Below, piece by piece: positions 49,237 through 57,421 of a stretch of 64,000 bases of DNA (its first letter is position 1; every line of letters starts with the position of its first letter). This stretch comes from Sphingomonadaceae bacterium (GTDB taxonomy: Bacteria; Pseudomonadota; Alphaproteobacteria; Sphingomonadales; Sphingomonadaceae): positions 24,198-88,197 of the forward strand of contig JAHDBR010000003.1 in NCBI GenBank assembly GCA_020630295.1, in the 5' to 3' direction. Under the pieces are notes generated by a model. That model saw nothing but the letters and a program-made list of their open reading frames with translations. It did no database searches and was not told the origin of the DNA. Position numbers and translations under genes: made by a program.

Positions 49237-50141
49237 TTCTTCCTGGCGCGCAGGGCCAGGATCATTCCTGAAAGAGCCAATGCCGCGCCAGAAGCGGACA
49301 GCAAGGACCACTGGTATCCTTCGACAAAGGTCGAAATCAACATCGCCACGATAATGACCAGCACCGAATTATACGCCGCGCGCGCCGCGCCAATCTCGCG
49401 AACGATTGTGTAATATAGCGGGAATGTGACAACCGAACCCGCCAGCCCCAGCCATGCGATGCCCGCCCAATATTCCCAGCGATCAGGGAAGACCGGCGGA
49501 CCGGCGGTGACCCAAGCCAGGCCGAAATCGATAATCGTGCCATATAGCATTGACCAGGCAAGCAAGCTGACCATCGGCAATTTGCGGCCCGTCTCATTGG
49601 CCTGAACCACATTGGCAATGGAGGCTGCCAATATACCGCCAATCGCGAGCAAAATGCCCAGCCCTACATTCCCGCCAAGCGGTGACAGCCGCGCCTCATG
49701 CCATAACAGCATCGCAATGCCTGCAATCGCCACGCCGCTGCCCAGCAGGAACCGCAGCGTCACTGGCTGACCGAGGATTACGCGGCCAAATAGCGTATTG
49801 GGCACCATTAGCAGCCCGAACATTACGGCTACTACGCCCGATGTCAGATGTAATTCGGCGCGGTAGACGAAGTTAAAATTGAGGCAGAACTGGGTCAGCC
49901 CGATAAACACGGCCAGCATATGTCCGGCGCGGCCGATCTTCAGGCTTTTGCCCATCACCAGCGCAACCAGAAACATCGCGGGTGTCGCCAAGGCAAAACG
50001 CCACGCGATTGACCAGCTCGCCGGAACATCGCCGATCTGGCCGGTAATCACATACCATGTCGAACCCCAGATCAGAGCGACAATGATAAAGGGAACCGCG
50101 ATCTGCGGGCGCAATAATGTGTGCGGCTTGTCGCTCGTCAT
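49233..50141 (-). CDS. EamA-family (DMT) transporter
   Basis: Inner-membrane exporter-type protein with ten hydrophobic segments in two repeated halves. The first half starts AVPFIIVALIWGSTWYVITG, the EamA opening, and the second starts near LGILLAIGGILAASIANVVQ. Length is 302 residues. Members export amino acids or other metabolites; no substrate can be named. It sits ten bases upstream of the threonine-aldolase-like gene's end, on the same strand, so an amino-acid link is possible. Confidence 0.88.
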   Translation of the reverse strand: MTSDKPHTLLRPQIAVPFIIVALIWGSTWYVITGQIGDVPASWSIAWRFALATPAMFLVALVMGKSLKIGRAGHMLAVFIGLTQFCLNFNFVYRAELHLTSGVVAVMFGLLMVPNTLFGRVILGQPVTLRFLLGSGVAIAGIAMLLWHEARLSPLGGNVGLGILLAIGGILAASIANVVQANETGRKLPMVSLLAWSMLYGTIIDFGLAWVTAGPPVFPDRWEYWAGIAWLGLAGSVVTFPLYYTIVREIGAARAAYNSVLVIIVAMLISTFVEGYQWSLLSASGAALALSGMILALRARKN

Positions 50142-50151
50142 TGTGACTGGC

Positions 50152-51159
50152 TCATAAAGCAGCGATGGCTTTGGACAGCGCCAGCGCGTGATCCTGCGGC
50201 GTGTTCCATGCCGTCACCAGCCGCGCCGCATCAATGCCCCAATCGTAGAACTCGAAGCCTGCACTCCGCAGGACATCTCGTTCCTCTGATGTGCATCTGA
50301 GAAATATCTCGTTTGCCTGCACCGGATGCATCAGGCGTTCGCCTGCAGCAGATGCGATTTCCTGTGCCGCATTGTTGGCCGCCCGCGCATTGGAGAGCCA
50401 CAGATCATCTTCCACCATCGCCAGCAATTGCGCCGCCAGATAGCGGCCTTTGCTTTGCAAATGTCCGGCACGCTTGCGCCGGTACCGCGCCGCTTCGGCC
50501 ATTCCGGTGTCGAAGAACACAATCGCCTCGGCGCTCATTCCGCCATTTTTCACACAGCCAAAACTCAGCGCGTCAACCGCTCCCGCAGCGTCTGCCGCGC
50601 AGCCGCCCAGAAATGCGCAGGCATTGGCAAACCGCGCGCCGTCCATATGCAGGCCCAGCCCGCGCTCTTTCGCCAATGCCGCAATCGCGGCAATTTCCTG
50701 CGGCTGGTAGACGCAGCCATATTCGCTGGCCTGCGTAATAGAAATTGCGTGCGGCTGCACCTGATGCACATCATCGCGGATCGGGTCGATCACAGCGCGG
50801 ATATTGTCAGGTGTCAGTTTTGCGCTTTCCCCCTCTGCCAGCAGCAGCTTTGCACCGTGCAGATAAAACCCCGGCGCGCCGCCTTCATCCATTTCAATAT
50901 GCGCTTCGCGGTGACACACGACCCCGCCATGCGGCTGCACCATGCTGGCCAGCGCCAGACAATTTGCGGCCGTGCCGGTTGCCACCCACAGCACCGCGCA
51001 TTCGCGCCCGAACATTTCGCCGAATGCGGCGTCCAGCCGAGCCGAAACCGCATCACCGTCATAGGGTGCGTCAGGCGCATCGACTGCCCGCATCGCGTCC
51101 CATAATTTCGGGTGAACGGAAGCCGCATTGTCTGACAGGAATTGCATCGGAGTACTCAT
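50152..51159 (-). CDS. low-specificity threonine aldolase / beta-eliminating lyase family protein
   Basis: PLP enzyme of the aromatic amino acid beta-eliminating lyase/threonine aldolase family, likely cleaving L-threonine or allo-threonine to glycine and acetaldehyde. FLSDNAASVHPKLWDAMRAV opens the protein, GTAANCLALASMVQPHGG binds PLP phosphate, MDGARFANACAFLG carries the PLP-contacting Asp (about 172-185), and the Schiff-base lysine is in SFGCVKNGGMSAEAIVF (about residue 206). Length is 335 residues. It is divergent from the small GNAT gene and upstream of the DMT exporter. Confidence 0.88.
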   Translation of the reverse strand: MSTPMQFLSDNAASVHPKLWDAMRAVDAPDAPYDGDAVSARLDAAFGEMFGRECAVLWVATGTAANCLALASMVQPHGGVVCHREAHIEMDEGGAPGFYLHGAKLLLAEGESAKLTPDNIRAVIDPIRDDVHQVQPHAISITQASEYGCVYQPQEIAAIAALAKERGLGLHMDGARFANACAFLGGCAADAAGAVDALSFGCVKNGGMSAEAIVFFDTGMAEAARYRRKRAGHLQSKGRYLAAQLLAMVEDDLWLSNARAANNAAQEIASAAGERLMHPVQANEIFLRCTSEERDVLRSAGFEFYDWGIDAARLVTAWNTPQDHALALSKAIAAL

Positions 51160-51210
51160 ATAGGAACGCCCTTACGCACTGGCGCGTTAAGCGCAAGAAG
51201 GAGATTTATT

Positions 51211-51519
51211 GTGAGCAACGACAGAACCATCGAAGGCCTGACCATTACCCGCCACGGCGGCGGAGCAGAGGGTGAGTATCACGCCCATATTGAAGGCACC
51301 AAAGCCATCGGCAAACTCACTTGGGTAGAGCGGGATGGAGCCCGCGTTGCGGAACACACTTTGGTACCGCGCGAGATTGGCGGGCGCGGCGTAGCGGCGC
51401 ATCTGGTCGACGCTCTGGTGGCGGATGCCCGCGAACACGGCTTTAAAATCGTGCCGCAATGTTCCTATGTCGAAAAGAAGTTCGATCAGAACCCGAGCTG
51501 GGCCGATCTGCGCGCCTAA
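51211..51519 (+). CDS. small GNAT-fold N-acetyltransferase
   Basis: Compact acetyltransferase-like protein of the YjdJ/COG2388 type. The start is GTG at 51211 with AAGGAG nine bases before it. WVERDGARVAEHTLVPREIG and the acetyl-CoA loop GGRGVAAHLVDALVADAREH (about 57-76) are visible, then GFKIVPQCSYVEKKFDQNP. Length is 102 residues. The substrate is unknown. It ends in CTAA, four bases shared with the antiparallel stop of the PH-domain gene. Confidence 0.85.
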   Translation: MSNDRTIEGLTITRHGGGAEGEYHAHIEGTKAIGKLTWVERDGARVAEHTLVPREIGGRGVAAHLVDALVADAREHGFKIVPQCSYVEKKFDQNPSWADLRA

Positions 51520-53096
51520 CCTGCCAGTTCGGAGAAATCCGTTTGCGCGATGCTGGCCATTATCGCTTCGCGCAGTTCCAGCGCACGGACTTTCGGCAGG
51601 CCTTCGATCTGCAAAGCACCGCCCGCCAGACCCAGCTTCAATGTGGCATAGCCGCGGCGACGGGAAATCGGGCCTTGCGCGATTTCGGCAGATTGCAATT
51701 TAACGCGAGAGGCAACATCCAGCTTGGGCGCAAGCCAGCCCTGTTTGACAAACAGAAAACGGCTGTCGACCGCATTATAGTCAAACCGCCAAAGGAATAG
51801 CTGACGCGCGAAAAGCAATCCGCCCAAGGCCAGAATCAAAAACGCCCACGCGGGGGAGGCAGCTTCGGAAAAGAACAAACCGGCGGCAACGCCGGCTGCG
51901 ATGATTGCAAGAAACAGCAATTCGATGATCGCGCTGTCCACGCGGTATTTGCGGCTGCCGCGATGCCACTTCGTACCGGCATCAGATTCAATCGCAAAAC
52001 CTGCAACCTGCGCAATCGGGCCAAGTTCGGAGATCTTTCCGAACGGCGCAACATCGTGGCTGGCCGACCCGCTATCCTGCGCTAGACTGACGAATTTCAA
52101 TCCGTACCACCCGAACCAGCGGCGCAAAAAGCCGGTGCCCAGCTTGATGGCCTGAACGCGGTGAATGGGCATCACCACATCCGTTTTGGTCAGTAAGCCG
52201 CGCCTGCGGCGAAAGCCCTTTTCACTGCGTTCCAGCCGGAAGTCCCAATCGCGCAAATATGTCTTGATCAGTCCGGTAACGGAGCCCACCACAATCAGCG
52301 TCAGCAACCCTGCCAATGCGCTGATAATCTGCGCCATAGGGCCAAGATCGGCAATCCAGCTTGTCGGCCCGTCAAGCCATTCGCCCCATAAATCAGCGTC
52401 CCACAGCTCTATGCCGATAAACGTGTCAGCATATTGGGCGGCACCCGCCAGAACGGCAAAAACCGCCAGAGAGAATTCGAATATGCCAAAGGTAAACAGG
52501 CGCTTTTGATCCATCGCGAACAAGACATCCGCTTCTGGTTCGGCTTCTGCCGCAGCACTGCGTGGATCCGCGGCGGTAACGCCCTGTTTGCGGGCTTTGA
52601 TCACTTCGCGTAGCCGTTCACCCTCTTCCTCGGACAGGAAACTCAGCGCCAGATCCTCTCCGCCGCCCGCGCCGGTTTCAAACTTCACCTGCACCAGACC
52701 GAAGAAGCGCGGGATCAGGCTCTGTTCCAGGCTGACATCCTGTATCCGTTCATAGGGAACCGAGCGCGCCGCACGGGACAAAATCCCGCTCTCCACGCGA
52801 ATATCCTCGGCCCCGACAGTATAAGTCAGCCGCCGCCAGGTCAGATATGCCCCGCCCGCCGAAAGCGCCGCAATCAGCGCCCCGATACCCAGCGCGGCGG
52901 CAAAGGCCCATGGTTCGTCATTAGTGGCGAAATAGACCGCAATCATTGGCACGATTGCATTTTGCAGGCTGGCAACCGCGCGCACCGCAAAGCTGAGCGG
53001 GTCCGTCCGCTTAGGCTCCAGACCAGTGTCGGCTATAACCGGTTCAGGGCCGCCTGCCTGCTGCATGGAATGCTCATCCGTCACGTTGCGGCTCAC
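51516..53096 (-). CDS. large bacterial PH-domain membrane protein (YdbT-like)
   Basis: Membrane protein with repeated bacterial PH domains (DUF304/bPH2). Two N-terminal hydrophobic segments (about 30-75) precede the first PH region (about 80-155, SRAARSVPYERIQDVSLEQS). A second pair of segments (about 200-275) precedes PH region two (about 285-370, RRRRGLLTKTDVVMPIHRVQ), and a third pair (about 385-425) PH region three (about 430-510). Length is 526 residues. The ATG overlaps the smaller PH gene's stop in ATGA. Function is unknown; homologues occur as YdbS-YdbT pairs. Confidence 0.87.
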   Translation of the reverse strand: MSRNVTDEHSMQQAGGPEPVIADTGLEPKRTDPLSFAVRAVASLQNAIVPMIAVYFATNDEPWAFAAALGIGALIAALSAGGAYLTWRRLTYTVGAEDIRVESGILSRAARSVPYERIQDVSLEQSLIPRFFGLVQVKFETGAGGGEDLALSFLSEEEGERLREVIKARKQGVTAADPRSAAAEAEPEADVLFAMDQKRLFTFGIFEFSLAVFAVLAGAAQYADTFIGIELWDADLWGEWLDGPTSWIADLGPMAQIISALAGLLTLIVVGSVTGLIKTYLRDWDFRLERSEKGFRRRRGLLTKTDVVMPIHRVQAIKLGTGFLRRWFGWYGLKFVSLAQDSGSASHDVAPFGKISELGPIAQVAGFAIESDAGTKWHRGSRKYRVDSAIIELLFLAIIAAGVAAGLFFSEAASPAWAFLILALGGLLFARQLFLWRFDYNAVDSRFLFVKQGWLAPKLDVASRVKLQSAEIAQGPISRRRGYATLKLGLAGGALQIEGLPKVRALELREAIMASIAQTDFSELAG

Positions 53097-53572
53097 ATCG
53101 TATCGCGTTTGATATGCGCGCGTATTGTTTCGCGCATGGCCAGCGCATCTTCATTGGCAAGACCCGGCAGATGCACCGACGCATTATGCGTACCCGCCGT
53201 GTGCACAGTCAGCGTAGCGATATTATATGCGCGCTGAAGCGGTCCCTGATTAACATCAATATGCTGGATACGGCCAAACGGAACCACCGTGTCCGACCGG
53301 AACAAAATGCCCCGCACCACACGCAGCCGGTCCCCTGCCATGTCAAAACCGCGCGCATGATAGCGGCGCAGCGGCACACGGATAACTAGGAAAGCCGCCA
53401 CCAGCACCACCGGCACCACAAATACGCCGAAAGGCAGCACATCGACCACTTCCAGCACGATGGCGCCAATCACAAATGGCAGCGCGAAAAGAAACGCGAC
53501 AATCCGTGTGACTTTGACATGGTTGGGGTGGAGCGGGGTCAGCCCGTCTTCAGTATCGGTCATAGCCGCCAC
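53093..53572 (-). CDS. small bacterial PH-domain membrane protein (YdbS-like)
   Basis: Partner of the larger PH protein. Two hydrophobic segments (about 22-67, IVAFLFALPFVIGAIVLEVV and FGVFVVPVVLVAAFLVI) precede a single PH domain (about 75-150) with DRLRVVRGILFRSDTVVPFG and IQHIDVNQGPLQRAYNIATL, the classic DUF304 pattern. Length is 159 residues from 53572 (MAAMTDTEDG); 53563 is an alternative start. Translationally coupled to the downstream gene. Confidence 0.87.
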   Translation of the reverse strand: MAAMTDTEDGLTPLHPNHVKVTRIVAFLFALPFVIGAIVLEVVDVLPFGVFVVPVVLVAAFLVIRVPLRRYHARGFDMAGDRLRVVRGILFRSDTVVPFGRIQHIDVNQGPLQRAYNIATLTVHTAGTHNASVHLPGLANEDALAMRETIRAHIKRDTM

Positions 53573-53644
53573 CCTAATATCGCGCCGGATTTTGGCAAGC
53601 TAATCCCGCCTTCGCCACCGCGCATTCAATCCTGTCAGGCAGAC

Positions 53645-54817
53645 CTATCCGCGTTGGTTAAAACGGCGCCCGATCATGGCTGCGGTAATATTGGTTTTCT
53701 GCACATCGGTGGTCCCGCCAGCGATGCCCCATGCGAAGCCGTCACGCAGCCGCTGCTCCATCGGATATTCCTTTGAATAGCCATAGCCGCCCATCACCTG
53801 CACGCCCAATTGCGTCACTTCGCGGACAATCTCGTTGGAGAAGCATTTGGCAAGCGAGCTTTCATAGACCGTCGGCAGACCGCCATTTTCCGGTTTCATC
53901 GCATTGGAGGCTGCACGCCAGATCAGCAGGCGCGCCGCATCCACCTGCATCGCCATTTCCGCCAGCTTCATCTGCACCGCCTGAAAATCGACGATAGGTT
54001 TGCCGAAAGCCTCGCGCTCTTGCGTATATGCCAGCGCATCTTCCAGCGCAGCCGCCGCCACACCCAGCCCCATTGTGGCATTGCCGCAGCGTTCCAGCCC
54101 GAATGCGCTCATCAATTTGCCAAATCCGCCCGCGCCGACAATCAGATTGCCATGCGGAACGCGCACATCATCGAGGAACATATCCGCCGAAGGAATGCCG
54201 CGGAATCCCATTAGTTCTTCGGGCTTGCCGAAGCTGACGCCATCATCCTCTTTTTCCACCAGGACCGCGCCGACACCCTTAGCGCCCTCGATACCGTCGA
54301 ACCGGCAATAGGTGATGTAATAATCCGAATGGCCCGCACCCGAACTCCACCGTTTTTGGCCGTTCAGCGTGATCGTATCGCCATCCACCTTCGCGGTGGT
54401 CGTCAGATCGGTCAGCGCAGTTCCCGCGCCCGGTTCTGACATGGCGACAGCAACGATTTTTTCGCCGCTGATGACTTCCGGCAATATCTTGGCCTTGAGC
54501 GCATCAGTGCCGAACTGCTCAATCGTGCGCACGGGGCCGGTCAGCGCCTCGAACACCGGAAAGGCGACCGCGACCGATATCTGGGCGAATTCTTCCAGCA
54601 CCAGCAATGCTTCGAGATGGCCCAGCCCCATTCCGCCATATTGTTCGGGCAAATTGATACCCAGAAAGCCCAGCTCTCCGTACCGCCGGACCATGTCGTG
54701 CGGGACTGGCGTATCATCCTTCTCCAGCTGACGGGCCAGATCGGGCAATTCCGCACGCGCGAATTTCCGCGCGGCGTCCTGCAGTTCCAATTGCTGCTGG
54801 GTCAGGCTGAAATCCAT
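53645..54817 (-). CDS. acyl-CoA dehydrogenase
   Basis: FAD enzyme that introduces a 2,3 double bond in acyl-CoA or a similar thioester. The start is ATG at 54817 (MDFSLTQQQLELQDAARKFA, 390 residues); the frame extends to 54919 without similarity. Motifs: INLPEQYGGMGLGHLEALLV, VAMSEPGAGTALTDLTTTA (flavin-binding signature) and the C-terminal GGYGYSKEYPMEQRLRD. The usual catalytic Glu site of medium-chain enzymes reads AGGTTDVQ here (Gly instead of Glu). A Glu in FGLERCGNATMG (about residue 243) may serve, as in isovaleryl-CoA dehydrogenases. It is divergent from the symporter gene. Confidence 0.92.
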   Translation of the reverse strand: MDFSLTQQQLELQDAARKFARAELPDLARQLEKDDTPVPHDMVRRYGELGFLGINLPEQYGGMGLGHLEALLVLEEFAQISVAVAFPVFEALTGPVRTIEQFGTDALKAKILPEVISGEKIVAVAMSEPGAGTALTDLTTTAKVDGDTITLNGQKRWSSGAGHSDYYITYCRFDGIEGAKGVGAVLVEKEDDGVSFGKPEELMGFRGIPSADMFLDDVRVPHGNLIVGAGGFGKLMSAFGLERCGNATMGLGVAAAALEDALAYTQEREAFGKPIVDFQAVQMKLAEMAMQVDAARLLIWRAASNAMKPENGGLPTVYESSLAKCFSNEIVREVTQLGVQVMGGYGYSKEYPMEQRLRDGFAWGIAGGTTDVQKTNITAAMIGRRFNQRG

Positions 54818-54907
54818 CGGGCGTTCCTCAATAAGCTGTGCGTATTTGCCTATTGCCCGCGCAGAGAAAGCTGGCAAGGTCAGTATTAGGGGATCGGGAG
54901 AGATACG

Positions 54908-56614
54908 CTGGACACGCAAAGCCTTACGCTGACATTGGGAAGCTGCCTGTTCTTTATGGGCCTGGTAGCGTTTGTTTCGTGGCGGATGACGCGCGGCACC
55001 ACGTCCAGCAGCGACGGGTATTTTCTGGCTGGCAGAGGTCTGGGCGGGATATTCATCGCTGGCTCGCTACTTCTAACCAACCTGTCCGCCGAACAGCTGA
55101 TAGGGCTGAACGGCTCTGCCTACGGATATAATATGTCCAGCATGGCGTGGGAGGTAACGGCCGCCATTTCGACCATTGTGATGGCGCTGATTTTCCTGCC
55201 CCGCTATCTTGCAGGCGCATTTACCACTCTGCCCGAATTTCTGCGCGACAGGTACGATGTGCAGGTCCAGCAAATGTCGGCCATCTTGTTCCTGCTGGGA
55301 TACGGACTGGTGACCATTCCGTCAGTTCTCTATTCCGGCTCCATCGCAGTCATGAAGATTTTTGACGTGCCGGAGCTGTTCGGCATCGGCGAATTCCCGG
55401 CCCTTGTGGCGATGGTGCTGGTGATCGGCCTGACCGGCGCGATCTATGCTGTGTTCGGCGGGCTGAAAGCCGTTGCAATCTCTGACACCATCAACGGCAT
55501 CGGCTTGCTCGTTGTCGGCACGCTGGTGCTGGTGCTGGGCATATATGCGATGGGCGGCGGCGCGTTTCTGGACGGGTTGACACGCATCGCCAGCGACCAT
55601 CCCGAGAAGCTGAACGCTATCGGCGCTGCCGACGATCCCACCCCCTTTGGCACGCTGTTTACCGGGATGATTATCGCCAATCTGTTTTACTGGTGCACCA
55701 ACCAATATGTCATCCAGCGCACGCTGGCGGCAAAGTCTTTGGCCGAAGGGCAGAAGGGCGTGCTGCTATCCGGTTTCTTCAAAGTGTTGGTGCCGTTTAT
55801 CATGATGATCCCCGGCATTATCGCATTTCACCTATATGGCCCCGGCCTGGCCACGATTGACCTTGCCTATCCGCAATTGGTGCGTGACTTGCTGCCCGTC
55901 TGGCTGATGGGGCTGTTCCTGGCCGTGCTGCTGGGCGCAGTATTCAGTTCGTTCAATTCGCTCATTAACAGCGCGGCGACGCTTTTCTGCCTCGACATTG
56001 TTCCCGCGATGCGCGGCGGCAAGCCATTATCCGAAAACGCGGTCGTGAAAGTAGCCAAATGGGCCAGTGCCGGCGTGGCGCTATTTTCCTTTGCCGTCGC
56101 GCCGCTACTATATTTCGCGCCGGACGGATTGTGGCAAATCATCCGCATTTTCACCGGCTTCTATAACATCCCGATTGTCACCATCGTGCTGGCCGGATTG
56201 TTCACCCGGCGCGTTCCCGCAATTGGCGCAAAGCTGGTGATTGTGTTCCATGTTATCGCTTACGGTCTGATCCGGTTTGTGTTCAGCGATGCAATAGACC
56301 TGCATTTCATCCACCTATATGGCGTGCTGTTCGTGATCGAGATGGGTATCCTGCTGGTTGCCAGCCGTCTTCGCCCGCGCACCGCAGAACCTGTCCGGCA
56401 CACGGCCAAGGTTGATTTGACACCATGGCGCGGCGCGGTTCCGACAGCGGTCCTGCTGGTATCTCTGGTCATCGCGACTTATCTGCTTTTCTCCCCCATT
56501 GGCCTTGCCAGCGGAGACATTGGCATGACGTTCTGGCTGGCTATCGGCATATTGGCCGCGATCAATGCGGCCGTGTGGCTGCGGCACGGAACCGCCACAC
56601 ATCCGGCAAATTGA
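54908..56614 (+). CDS. sodium:solute symporter (SSS/SLC5 family)
   Basis: Sodium-coupled uptake carrier, probably for a sugar or related solute. About fourteen hydrophobic segments run through the protein; STSSSDGYF-type region TTSSSDGYFLAGRGLGGIFI, LTNLSAEQLIGLNGSAYGYN (sodium-site helix) and LFLAVLLGAVFSSFNSLINS (about 330-350) are family patterns. No ATG or GTG lies at the natural 5' end. TTG at 54935 has no ribosome binding site, whereas CTG at 54908 (then DTQSLTLTLGSCLFFMG) follows GGGAG by seven bases; a stop at 54887 limits the frame. I therefore extend to CTG 54908, giving 568 residues. The trehalose genes follow. Confidence 0.87.
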   Translation: MDTQSLTLTLGSCLFFMGLVAFVSWRMTRGTTSSSDGYFLAGRGLGGIFIAGSLLLTNLSAEQLIGLNGSAYGYNMSSMAWEVTAAISTIVMALIFLPRYLAGAFTTLPEFLRDRYDVQVQQMSAILFLLGYGLVTIPSVLYSGSIAVMKIFDVPELFGIGEFPALVAMVLVIGLTGAIYAVFGGLKAVAISDTINGIGLLVVGTLVLVLGIYAMGGGAFLDGLTRIASDHPEKLNAIGAADDPTPFGTLFTGMIIANLFYWCTNQYVIQRTLAAKSLAEGQKGVLLSGFFKVLVPFIMMIPGIIAFHLYGPGLATIDLAYPQLVRDLLPVWLMGLFLAVLLGAVFSSFNSLINSAATLFCLDIVPAMRGGKPLSENAVVKVAKWASAGVALFSFAVAPLLYFAPDGLWQIIRIFTGFYNIPIVTIVLAGLFTRRVPAIGAKLVIVFHVIAYGLIRFVFSDAIDLHFIHLYGVLFVIEMGILLVASRLRPRTAEPVRHTAKVDLTPWRGAVPTAVLLVSLVIATYLLFSPIGLASGDIGMTFWLAIGILAAINAAVWLRHGTATHPAN

Positions 56615-56680
56615 TACGCTTCAATGCATAGCTTTGCATAATAGGTTACAACGCACGCCAATGATGCTTAGAGATGCATT

Positions 56681-57421
56681 ATGGATTTGCCCGCCTTGCC
56701 GCCGCCTCCACCGCTTGCCGATTTCGGAGACGGGACGCCGCCGGCTTTGTTTCTGGATTTTGACGGGACGCTGATCGAGATCGCGGCGGGACCTGAAGAC
56801 ATTGCGGTGCCGCGCGATCTCGCAGATCGGCTTAAGCGTCTGGACGAGGTCTTGGAAGGTCGGCTGGCGCTGGTATCGGGACGCGGTCTGGACAATATCG
56901 AGGCGCATATCGGGCCCCTGGCCATTGCCCGTGCAGGCTCGCACGGAGCGGAGCCTGTAGATGCGGCAGGCCAAGCCTTGGGCACGGCGCCGCAGCCATT
57001 ATCCGATGAAACGCTCGGCAGCTTGCGCGAAATTTCCGCGCAATATGGCGCGTTGATGGAGCGTAAACGGCACGGCGCAGCGCTGCATTACCGCAGCTGT
57101 CCGCAACACGGCCCAGCCATAATCGGCGCAGCGCAAAGCATTGCTGATGAAGCCGGCCTTGCCGCGAAATCGGGAAAATGTGTGATCGAGCTGGTCCGGC
57201 CCGGCGCCGATAAAGGCGCGGCAGTCCGGCTATTCATGCAAACCCCTGCATTTGCGGGGTCGATGCCGATATTTATCGGCGATGATGTGACCGATGAAGA
57301 CGGCTTTATCGCCGCGCGGGACGCGGGCGGCTGCGGAATTGCAGTTGGTGACCGCCTTTCCGACAATGCAAAATACCGGCTCCAGAATGTGAAAGATGTC
57401 CATCAATGGTTGAACTTGTAA
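56681..57421 (+). CDS. otsB: trehalose-6-phosphate phosphatase
   Basis: HAD-family phosphatase that releases trehalose from trehalose 6-phosphate. The nucleophile motif is LFLDFDGTLIEIAAGPEDIA (DXDGT, about 24-43), LVSGRGLDNIEAHIG is motif II, and the C-terminal IFIGDDVTDEDGFIAARDAG (about 203-222) is motif IV. Length is 246 residues. It overlaps the GH15 gene by 16 bases. Together with otsA 1.8 kb downstream it makes trehalose from UDP- or other NDP-glucose. Confidence 0.94.
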   Translation: MDLPALPPPPPLADFGDGTPPALFLDFDGTLIEIAAGPEDIAVPRDLADRLKRLDEVLEGRLALVSGRGLDNIEAHIGPLAIARAGSHGAEPVDAAGQALGTAPQPLSDETLGSLREISAQYGALMERKRHGAALHYRSCPQHGPAIIGAAQSIADEAGLAAKSGKCVIELVRPGADKGAAVRLFMQTPAFAGSMPIFIGDDVTDEDGFIAARDAGGCGIAVGDRLSDNAKYRLQNVKDVHQWLNL

